Source: Clostridiales bacterium
GTDB taxonomy: Bacteria; Bacillota; Clostridia; Oscillospirales; Ruminococcaceae
Length of the DNA: 7,251 bases
Direction: 5' to 3'
Assembly (NCBI GenBank): GCA_012523875.1
Contig: JAAYSW010000016.1
Location: 1-7,251, forward strand
Shown here: positions 1 through 6,112 of the stretch, in pieces
Layout: each line of letters begins with the position of its first letter
Numbering within the stretch: position 1 is the stretch's first letter
The notes under the pieces: model-generated
The model's database searches: none
The model's input: the letters and a program-made list of their open reading frames with translations, nothing else
What the model was told of the DNA's origin: nothing
Translations under genes and position numbers: made by a program

Positions 1-791
1 AAGAACCCTTTTATAGATTTCTTATAGAATATGATGAGATTGCAGAAATATTAAATGCAATTCTATATCTAAATGCAGGAGCTAGTGGTTCTTATATTGC
101 AGATCTGCCTACATTTTTACTAAGTAGGGCAAGCTTTGACTTGTTAGAGATTGCCAAGATTAGGAGCTTTAAACAACTGTTAAATGTGTTGAGTAGGACG
201 GATTATTACCCTATTCTCAAGGATGTTAAGGTGGATGAAAGCGGCAAGGTCGACTTCACGAAATGTGAGATGAAATTGCGTACACATTATCTAAAAAAAC
301 TTCTTAGAACAGTAGAGAGGGATTTTAAAGGTCAAGCGAGGGAAGAATTAAAGCATCAAATTGAGGTGCAAGTTGACTTGATAAACATAATTAACGCTTA
401 CAGAATGAAAAATGCTTTTAATGCTGGAGCTGATGAGATTAAAAAAAATACCTTACCGTTTTATGGGAGGATATCTGTTAAAAAGGAAGATAAGCTCTTT
501 GAGGCGAGGGATATAGAAGAATTCTTGGCAATACTATCCCGTACCATATATGGTCGACAACTTGATGATATAAGCCAATGTACTGATAGTATTCAATTTG
601 AACGCCAAATGAGAAAATTGAGATTCAATATAGCTAAAAGAGCATTGGCGTTTTCAGGGAATGTTGCTGTAAGCTTATATTCAGTGACATATTTATTTGA
701 GGTAGAACTTAATAATATTATACGAATAGTTGAGGGGATTAGATATGGAAAAAGCACATCTTACATTGAATCCCTATTGATTATTAGTTAA
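1..791 (+). CDS. ntpC: V-type ATP synthase subunit C (AC39/d family), 5'-truncated
   Basis: This is the C-terminal 262 residues of subunit C, the funnel-shaped adaptor (yeast d, vATP-synt_AC39 family) that seats the central stalk on the proteolipid ring at the cytoplasmic membrane face. The frame is open from base 3 to the TAA at 789-791, so the gene begins upstream of the window; full-length family members are roughly 330-350 residues. A TTG at 141 lies inside the reading frame and is not a credible start, because the 46 codons before it (beginning EPFYRFLIEYDEIAEIL) read as ordinary subunit C sequence. Family-typical parts are the helical DLINIINAYRMKNAF segment in the middle and the C-terminal VELNNIIRIVEGIRYGKS, which matches the usual E-x-x-NI-x-x-I-x-x-G ending. 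It lies 40 bp before ntpI. Identification rests on these motifs and on the neighbouring genes. Confidence 0.88.
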   Translation, partial: EPFYRFLIEYDEIAEILNAILYLNAGASGSYIADLPTFLLSRASFDLLEIAKIRSFKQLLNVLSRTDYYPILKDVKVDESGKVDFTKCEMKLRTHYLKKLLRTVERDFKGQAREELKHQIEVQVDLINIINAYRMKNAFNAGADEIKKNTLPFYGRISVKKEDKLFEARDIEEFLAILSRTIYGRQLDDISQCTDSIQFERQMRKLRFNIAKRALAFSGNVAVSLYSVTYLFEVELNNIIRIVEGIRYGKSTSYIESLLIIS

Positions 792-831
792 AAATAGCCA
801 TACAATATTTCCAAAGCAAGGAGTGAAATAA

Positions 832-2778
832 ATGTCTATTGAAAAGATGGAATGTGTCAATATTGTGGGGCTTAAAAGCAATTTAGATTCGGTATTAAAG
901 AAAATTGTTGAGAGCAAATGTTTTCATATTGAACCATCAATCAAGACAATATCAAAGTCTGGTGGAGGTTTTAAACAATTACAAGAGGTTAATCCATATA
1001 CTGATTTATTAAAAAGAATACTTAATCTAGATTTTGGAGACGAACTAGAATTTAAAAGAGTTAATTTTGATAAGATTGAGAATAAAAGTGATGAAGAAAT
1101 TACTGAGTTTGTTGATAAAATTGAAACACAGACACAAGAAATTAATAAGGAAATAAAGAAACACAGAGATTCATTGAAGGAAAATGGGGAGGTTTTAGTC
1201 CAACTTACTCATTTGCAGGACATGGATGAGGATTTAGAAAAGTTTTTTAATTGCAAACATATAAAGGTTCGTTTTGGAAAGCTTCCAGTTGATAGTTTTC
1301 CCAAATTAGATTATTACAAAGAGAATGCATTTGAGTTTGTTCCCTATGATAAGGGAGAAAATTACTACTGGGGTGTATATTTTGCACCTTTATCCTATTT
1401 TAAAGAAGCAGATAGGATTATGAAAAATCTTTACTTTGAGAGAATCTGGGTTCCACAATTTGCAACGGGGACTCCACAGGAGGAATCAAGAAAACTTAGT
1501 GCTAATATAAAGGAAACTGAGGAGAAACTAAGGATACTTGAACAAAAGCGAAGTGAAGTTTTAAATGAATGTTTTGATATGCTGAATATGGTATATTGTA
1601 AGGTGAACTTTAGGTATAATATTTTTTCCTTTAGGAAGAATGCATCTATACTTAAAGATAAGTTTTACTTAGTTGGATTTGTCCCGAAACGGAAAGTAGA
1701 GGGATTTAAGAAACTGTTTGGAGATTTGCCCGATGTTTCAATTGTAGTAAGACCACCTGATGCTGAACCAGGGCTCAGCACACCAGTACAGCTTAAAAAT
1801 AGCAGGTTCTCAAGACCATTCTCAATGTTTGTTAAGATGTATGGTTTGCCTTCATATAACGGGTTTAACCCAACAAGCTTTGTTGCTATAACATATACAA
1901 TATTATTTGGTATAATGTTTGGTGATTTAGGACAAGGTTTAGCAATAGCCCTATTAGGACTTATTATAAATAAGAAAACAGGGAGCGAATTAGGGGCAAT
2001 CTTTACAAGGGTAGGTCTTTCAAGTGCAATTTTTGGTATATTCTATGGTTCTGTTTTTGGCTTTGAGCATTTACTTGACCCATTCTATAAAAAGATAGGT
2101 CTAGAGAATAAGCCAATAGAGATTATGGATAATACCTTATTAATCTTAGCGGGAGCAATTTGCATTGGTATATTATTGATTATAATTTCTATTATTATTA
2201 ATATTATAACACAGTTAAAACGTAGGGATTATGAGTCAGCACTATTCGGAAACAATGGAGTTACTGGATTAGTGTTTTTCGGAGCATTAATCACTGGAAT
2301 CGCATCAACGGTGTTCCTTGAAGATAACTTGTTTACACCAATTTATATTATATTTTTATTGGTTTTTCCAATTTTAATTATGTTTTTCCGCAAACCATTA
2401 GGTTGCCTTATAAGTGGTAAACGCTTTAAAATGGGTAATGTTGGTGATTTTATATCATCAAACTTTTTTGAGGTGTTTGAATTTATGCTAGGTTATGCTA
2501 CAAACACACTATCATTCGTTAGGATTGGGGGATTTGTATTTTCCCATGCAGGAATGATGTCAGTTGTGATGATTTTATCAGAGGGTGTGTCGAGAGGTGC
2601 ATCACCAATTGTGATAATTATTGGGAATCTATTTGTAATGGGTATGGAGGGCTTAATTGTTGGAATACAGGTATTGAGGCTTGAATTCTATGAAATGTTC
2701 TCAAGGTTCTACGATGGCGATGGAAGACCATTTGAGCCAGTTAAAATCAGCTATAAAACTATAAGTGATAGTGAATAA
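832..2778 (+). CDS. ntpI: V-type ATP synthase subunit I (a subunit, membrane stator)
   Basis: This 648-residue protein is the membrane stator subunit that carries the two ion half-channels beside the K ring and ties the peripheral stalks to the membrane. The N-terminal half (about residues 1-340) is soluble with coiled-coil stretches near 88-125 and 220-250. The C-terminal half holds about seven or eight hydrophobic segments starting near residue 350. Family motifs are FGDLGQG (residues 363-369), the channel helix LSFVRIGGFVFSHAGMM with its arginine at 564, and the last helix VLRLEFYEMFSRFYDGDGRPFEP with Arg616. Arg564 aligns with the essential channel arginine of this family (R735 of yeast Vph1p), and Arg616 corresponds to the second conserved arginine. 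Length is normal. The ATG has the ribosome-binding site AAGGAGTG at 818-825, six bases upstream. It follows ntpC by 40 bp and precedes ntpK by 29 bp. Confidence 0.95.
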   Translation: MSIEKMECVNIVGLKSNLDSVLKKIVESKCFHIEPSIKTISKSGGGFKQLQEVNPYTDLLKRILNLDFGDELEFKRVNFDKIENKSDEEITEFVDKIETQTQEINKEIKKHRDSLKENGEVLVQLTHLQDMDEDLEKFFNCKHIKVRFGKLPVDSFPKLDYYKENAFEFVPYDKGENYYWGVYFAPLSYFKEADRIMKNLYFERIWVPQFATGTPQEESRKLSANIKETEEKLRILEQKRSEVLNECFDMLNMVYCKVNFRYNIFSFRKNASILKDKFYLVGFVPKRKVEGFKKLFGDLPDVSIVVRPPDAEPGLSTPVQLKNSRFSRPFSMFVKMYGLPSYNGFNPTSFVAITYTILFGIMFGDLGQGLAIALLGLIINKKTGSELGAIFTRVGLSSAIFGIFYGSVFGFEHLLDPFYKKIGLENKPIEIMDNTLLILAGAICIGILLIIISIIINIITQLKRRDYESALFGNNGVTGLVFFGALITGIASTVFLEDNLFTPIYIIFLLVFPILIMFFRKPLGCLISGKRFKMGNVGDFISSNFFEVFEFMLGYATNTLSFVRIGGFVFSHAGMMSVVMILSEGVSRGASPIVIIIGNLFVMGMEGLIVGIQVLRLEFYEMFSRFYDGDGRPFEPVKISYKTISDSE

Positions 2779-2794
2779 TAAAAATTATATTAGT

Positions 2795-2800
2795 GGAGGA
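2795..2800 (+). promoter_or_regulatory. Ribosome-binding site of ntpK that fixes its start
   Basis: GGAGGA lies seven bases before the ATG at 2808. An in-frame GTG at 2793 overlaps this site and would add five residues (MEEII), but it has no Shine-Dalgarno sequence at the right distance. The ATG at 2808 is therefore preferred. Confidence 0.85.
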
Positions 2801-2807
2801 AATCATT

Positions 2808-3236
2808 ATGGAAATCTTTTTATTACCTTTATTAGCAGTTGCGTTTTTAACGCTGCCAATTGTACATGTTTTAAGGAAACGCAAATCTCCTAAACAGGCG
2901 AAAAAAGCATTTATCTTTAATTTATGTTCATTTTTTGCGGTACTTGCCCTATCGATTATACTTCCAATTGGTGGATTAATCGGTGCTGAAGCAGGTGAAA
3001 CCGTTACAAATACAATTAATAATTCAGTGGGATTAGGATATCTTGCTGCTGCAATTTCAACAGGACTAGGTTCAATAGGTTGTGGTATTGCTGTTGCGGC
3101 GGCAGCACCAGCAGCTATTGGAGCCGTAGCAGAGGAGCCAGAATCATTTTCAAAGGCGTTGATTTTCGTGGCACTTGGCGAAGGTGTTGCATTATACGGA
3201 TTCTTAATTTCATTTATGATACTAAATAAACTCTAG
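2808..3236 (+). CDS. ntpK: V-type ATP synthase subunit K (proteolipid, c subunit)
   Basis: This 142-residue proteolipid forms the ion-translocating rotor ring. Four membrane helices are visible: about 3-22, 34-58, 76-106 and 115-139. The second pair is a typical c-type hairpin: a glycine/alanine-rich helix (G86, G88, G91, G93), a polar AEEPES loop at 108-113, then a helix with the carboxylate Glu125 in LGEGVALYGF. The first pair has no glycine repeat and no mid-membrane carboxylate. Its loop RKRKSPKQAKK (23-33) is strongly basic, so the positive-inside rule places it in the cytoplasm, giving both hairpins the same orientation. One carboxylate per four helices is inferred. Aligned by eye to recalled E. 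hirae NtpK, Glu125 matches E139, but Val96 replaces the sodium ligand Q110 and Gly126 replaces the threonine after E139. Proton coupling is thus more likely than sodium coupling, but this is not proven. Confidence 0.9.
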   Translation: MEIFLLPLLAVAFLTLPIVHVLRKRKSPKQAKKAFIFNLCSFFAVLALSIILPIGGLIGAEAGETVTNTINNSVGLGYLAAAISTGLGSIGCGIAVAAAAPAAIGAVAEEPESFSKALIFVALGEGVALYGFLISFMILNKL

Positions 3237-3280
3237 AATAAAAATTAATTTTGCATTGAATTTAATTAGGAAGTGATTAG

Positions 3281-3589
3281 ATGCAGTTTTATTTAATAAG
3301 TGATAATATTGATACATTAATGGGTATGCGTTTAGTTGGAGTTGATGGTGTTATTGCACATGGGAGGGATGAAGTAAAAGAAGCTTTGCATAATGCAATT
3401 GAGAATAAGGATATAGCAATTATTCTTATAACGGACAAACTTGTTAAACTTTGTGATGAAACTATCTATGATTTAAAGCTTAAAATAAAGAAACCTCTTA
3501 TAGTTGAGGTGCCTGATAGGCATGCAACATCTGATATTACCACGAATATTTCACGCTATATAAGGGAATCTGTTGGATTGAAAATATAG
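3281..3589 (+). CDS. ntpG: V-type ATP synthase subunit F (central stalk)
   Basis: This 102-residue protein is subunit F, the small Rossmann-like subunit that binds subunit D in the central rotating shaft. The family pattern is clear from end to end: an N-terminal strand MQFYLISDNIDTLMGMRLVGVDG (the usual 'D-x-D-T-x-x-G-F-R-L-A-G' region), the strand IAIILITDKLVKL, the PLIVEVPDR strand that follows the IKKP turn, and a short C-terminal helix SRYIRESVGL that contacts D and the head. Length is typical (about 100). The ribosome-binding site AGGAAGTG at 3268-3275 is five bases from the ATG. The gap to ntpK is 44 bp and to ntpE 33 bp. The symbol follows E. hirae, where NtpG is subunit F; other schemes call the gene atpF or vatF. 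Confidence 0.92.
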   Translation: MQFYLISDNIDTLMGMRLVGVDGVIAHGRDEVKEALHNAIENKDIAIILITDKLVKLCDETIYDLKLKIKKPLIVEVPDRHATSDITTNISRYIRESVGLKI

Positions 3590-3622
3590 ATTATAGCTAT
3601 ATGGATTGAGGGGAGTGATTTT

Positions 3623-4231
3623 ATGTATAACGATGAACAGGAAGCAGAAAAGCTTCAAAGGTTTACGGTGGCTGTTAACGAGAAAATTGACGGGCAAATT
3701 GAAGAAATTTTGAGTGAGGCGTATGCAGAGAAGGATAATATTCTTAAAACTGTTGAGAACACTGTTTTACAAGAAATGCATTTGAAGATACAGCACCAGA
3801 TGAAGGAAATTGACACTAGGCATAGGCGAATTAGATCACAGGCATTGCAGGAGAATAAAAAAGAAATCTTAATGCATAGAGAAAAGCTTTCTAAGCAAAT
3901 TTTTGATAATATTGAAAGACGAATTATTGAATTTACTGATTCCCCTGAATATCTAAAATACTTATGTAAATTATTAGAGGGTAAAGAGATTAAATCCTCA
4001 ATGATAATAAGATTGAGTGAACGTGATATGAAGTTTAAGGATGAAATTGCAAAAACTATGGATGGAGAACATGAATTTGAAATTGATAAATCCATTAAAT
4101 ATGGTGGTTTATCCATATTTGATAGGGATACCCTTACAATAGAGGATAGAACAATTGATAATTCACTTCAAGAAGAAAAAGAGCAGTTTTGCTATAATTA
4201 CAGCTTTACAGTCGGGAATAGTTTTTGTTAA
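3623..4231 (+). CDS. ntpE: V-type ATP synthase subunit E (peripheral stalk)
   Basis: This 202-residue protein is subunit E of the peripheral stalk, which holds the A3B3 head still against the rotor. The N-terminal half (about residues 5-100) is a charged, uninterrupted amphipathic helix rich in Glu, Lys, Gln and Arg, as expected for the stalk coiled coil. The C-terminal half is a mixed alpha/beta domain that packs on subunit B and ends with the usual signature KYGGLSIFDRDTLTIEDRTIDNSLQEEKEQF. A 13-residue tail, CYNYSFTVGNSFC, follows. The ribosome-binding site GGGGAGTG is at 3610-3617, five bases from the ATG. Subunit E normally pairs with a G/H-type coiled-coil partner, which is not encoded in this window. 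A 153-codon open frame on the opposite strand inside this gene is a shadow. Confidence 0.88.
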   Translation: MYNDEQEAEKLQRFTVAVNEKIDGQIEEILSEAYAEKDNILKTVENTVLQEMHLKIQHQMKEIDTRHRRIRSQALQENKKEILMHREKLSKQIFDNIERRIIEFTDSPEYLKYLCKLLEGKEIKSSMIIRLSERDMKFKDEIAKTMDGEHEFEIDKSIKYGGLSIFDRDTLTIEDRTIDNSLQEEKEQFCYNYSFTVGNSFC

Positions 4232-4243
4232 TTACTTGTTAAG

Positions 4244-4328
4244 ATGTGTTGTGGTTACTGTTTGAACGGAAACTACAACATATGCTAATTATACGGAAAA
4301 ATATAATTATACTACGGCTAACTCCGTA
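4244..4328 (+). promoter_or_regulatory. Three consecutive hairpins in the ntpE-ntpA gap (ntpA leader)
   Basis: The 112-bp gap between ntpE and ntpA is the longest in the operon and is nearly filled by three inverted repeats. Hairpin 1: 4244-4256 pairs with 4271-4283 (13 pairs, two of them G-U), then an A-A mismatch, then 4258-4261 with 4266-4269, closed by the tetraloop TTGA. Hairpin 2: TAATTATA at 4286-4293 pairs perfectly with TATAATTA at 4302-4309. Hairpin 3: TACGG at 4313-4317 pairs with CCGTA at 4324-4328, ending three bases before the ntpA ribosome-binding site. None is followed by a T-run, so they are not ordinary intrinsic terminators. A role in mRNA processing, stability or translation of the head genes is inference. 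I recognise no known riboswitch or leader family. Confidence refers to the structures existing, not to a function. Confidence 0.55.
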
Positions 4329-4331
4329 ATT

Positions 4332-4337
4332 GAGGTG
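4332..4337 (+). promoter_or_regulatory. Ribosome-binding site supporting the TTG start of ntpA
   Basis: GAGGTG matches the 3' part of the consensus AGGAGGTG and sits six bases before the TTG at 4344. An in-frame TAG at 4341-4343 directly precedes the TTG, so no earlier start is possible. The nearest in-frame ATGs come about 20 codons later and would remove the first strands of the N-terminal barrel. Confidence 0.85.
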
Positions 4338-4343
4338 AAATAG

Positions 4344-6110
4344 TTGAACACAGTTTATTCAATAAATGGTCCTGTTGTTAAGGTGAGGAATGCTAAGGAT
4401 TTTATGATGCTTGAAATGGTTTATGTTGGTGAGAAAAAACTAATTGGTGAGGTTATCGGAATTACTAATGAATTTACAACCATTCAAGTATATGAGAGTA
4501 CAACAGGATTGAAGGTTGGTGAGCCAATCTTTACAACGGGAACACAGCTTTCAGTGACACTTGGACCAGGAATCATGTCGAATATCTTTGATGGAATTGA
4601 AAGACCGCTAAAAAAATTAGAGGAGCAACAGGGTGCATTTATAGATGAGGGTGCGAATTCAGCTTCGTTAGATAGTGAGGTTGAATATGATGTCACGGTT
4701 GAAGTAAAGGTTGGGGACTATCTTAATGGAGGGGATGTTTATGCAAGCTGTCCAGAAACCTTTGTAATAAAGCACTATATTATGCTTTCACCGCTACTTA
4801 AAGGTGAAGTCATTTGGGTTAATTCAAATGGAAAATATAAAGTTAACGATATTGTTTGTAAAATTAAAACAGAAGACAATAAAGAAATAGATTTAACTCT
4901 ATGTCAGGAATGGCCAATTAGGCAGCCACGCCCTGTTAGGGGGAGGTTGGCAATTTCAAAACCACTTATTACAGGTCAACGTGTAATTGATACGCTTTTG
5001 CCGATAGCAAAGGGTGGAACAGGTGCTATTCCTGGTGGATTTGGAACAGGAAAAACAATGACGCAGCATCAGTTTGCAAAATGGTGCGATGCAGATATAA
5101 TCGTTTATGTTGGTTGCGGTGAGCGTGGGAACGAGATGACACAGGTTTTAGACGAGTTTTCAGAACTAATTGATCCAAAAACTAATCGCCCGCTTACTGA
5201 TAGAACGGTTCTTATAGCGAATACATCTAATATGCCAGTAGCAGCGAGAGAAGCATCGATATATACAGGTATTACACTTGCCGAATATTATCGAGATATG
5301 GGCTATCATATTGCAATAATGGCGGATTCAACTTCACGTTGGGCAGAGGCTTTGCGTGAGATATCGGGGCGACTTGAGGAGATGCCTGCTGAGGAGGGTT
5401 TTCCAGCATATCTACCATCAAGACTTTCAGAGTTCTATGAACGTGCTGGATATATTGAAACCTTGGGTGGTAAAGAGGGTTCAATAACTATAATTGGTGC
5501 AGTATCCCCACAGGGTTCAGATTTTTCAGAGCCTGTTACACAGAATACAAAAAGATTCGTAAGATGTTTTTGGGCTCTAGATAGAACGCTTGCATATTCA
5601 AGACATTATCCAGCAATTAACTGGATAACAAGTTATAGTGAATATATTGATGATTTAGAGGATTATTATAATATAAATATGGGTGAGGATTTTCTAAAGT
5701 ATAGGCAAAGAATCTCTAACATTCTTCTTGAGGAGGATAAGCTTATGGAAATCGTAAAACTCATAGGTGCTGATGTTTTGCCCGATAATCAGAAGCTTGT
5801 AATAGAAATTGCGAAGGCTATTAGGGTAGGATTCTTGCAACAAAATGCGTATCATAAGGATGATACATATGTTCCACTTAAAAAACAAAATCTTATGATG
5901 GAACTAATATTATACCTATATGATTCTTGTTTAAAGGCATTGGATGGGAAAATTCCAATTAGTGTTATAATTAATACTGGACTTTTTGAAAAGGTTATCA
6001 AGGTTAAGTATGATATTTCTAATGATGATTTGCACAAGTTTGATGAATATAAAAAAGAAATAGATGAAAAATTTAAGGAGCTGTTTATTAGCAGTTCTGA
6101 ATGGAGGTAA
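4344..6110 (+). CDS. ntpA: V-type ATP synthase catalytic subunit A
   Basis: This 588-residue protein is the nucleotide-hydrolysing or -synthesising subunit of the A3B3 head. In order: an N-terminal beta barrel beginning NTVYSINGPVVKV; the bulge ('non-homologous') domain around residues 110-185, which separates V-type A from F1 beta; the nucleotide-binding domain; and a C-terminal helical domain. The P-loop is GGFGTGKT (231-238, with Lys237 and Thr238). The catalytic glutamate is Glu260 in GCGERGNEM, and the Walker B aspartate is Asp328 in IAIMADSTSRWAEALRE. The first P-loop position is Gly where many relatives have Pro. The position equivalent to the redox cysteine of yeast Vma1 is Thr235. 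No intein interrupts the P-loop, a frequent insertion site in this family. The start is TTG, forced by an adjacent upstream stop. Length is normal. ntpB begins two bases after the stop. Confidence 0.97.
   Translation: MNTVYSINGPVVKVRNAKDFMMLEMVYVGEKKLIGEVIGITNEFTTIQVYESTTGLKVGEPIFTTGTQLSVTLGPGIMSNIFDGIERPLKKLEEQQGAFIDEGANSASLDSEVEYDVTVEVKVGDYLNGGDVYASCPETFVIKHYIMLSPLLKGEVIWVNSNGKYKVNDIVCKIKTEDNKEIDLTLCQEWPIRQPRPVRGRLAISKPLITGQRVIDTLLPIAKGGTGAIPGGFGTGKTMTQHQFAKWCDADIIVYVGCGERGNEMTQVLDEFSELIDPKTNRPLTDRTVLIANTSNMPVAAREASIYTGITLAEYYRDMGYHIAIMADSTSRWAEALREISGRLEEMPAEEGFPAYLPSRLSEFYERAGYIETLGGKEGSITIIGAVSPQGSDFSEPVTQNTKRFVRCFWALDRTLAYSRHYPAINWITSYSEYIDDLEDYYNINMGEDFLKYRQRISNILLEEDKLMEIVKLIGADVLPDNQKLVIEIAKAIRVGFLQQNAYHKDDTYVPLKKQNLMMELILYLYDSCLKALDGKIPISVIINTGLFEKVIKVKYDISNDDLHKFDEYKKEIDEKFKELFISSSEWR
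6103..6107 (+). promoter_or_regulatory. Ribosome-binding site of ntpB inside the end of ntpA
   Basis: GGAGG lies within the last codons of ntpA, five bases before the ntpB ATG at 6113. Only two bases separate the ntpA stop from that ATG, so translational coupling of the equimolar A and B subunits is likely (inference). Confidence 0.85.
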
Positions 6111-6112
6111 TC

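Noticed and set aside
141..143. TTG at 141 as the start of the first gene
   Set aside because: The frame is open upstream to the window edge with subunit C-like sequence, and no ribosome-binding site precedes the TTG. The gene is simply cut by the window.
3655..4116. 153-codon open frame on the minus strand opposite ntpE
   Set aside because: It lies wholly antisense to a clear subunit E gene, has no Shine-Dalgarno sequence before its start, and its Ser/Ile/Cys-rich translation resembles no protein family I know.
4244..4283. Hairpin 1 as an intrinsic terminator ending the upstream half of the operon
   Set aside because: The stem is followed by TATGCTAATT with no run of T residues, and the downstream genes are needed for the same complex.
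4302..4307. Perfect TATAAT that could be the -10 box of an internal promoter for ntpA
   Set aside because: It is one arm of an AT-rich inverted repeat, the sequence at -35 spacing (CATATG around 4279) is unlike TTGACA, and there is no extended -10 TG. In DNA this AT-rich a chance match is likely. Transcription start mapping would settle it.
5031..5057. Intein in ntpA at the P-loop
   Set aside because: Checked because V-ATPase A subunits often host inteins here. The P-loop runs on without interruption and the protein has normal length.
4484..6037. Four short minus-strand open frames (61-70 codons) inside ntpA
   Set aside because: All are antisense to well-conserved coding sequence, with no ribosome-binding context and no recognisable protein features.
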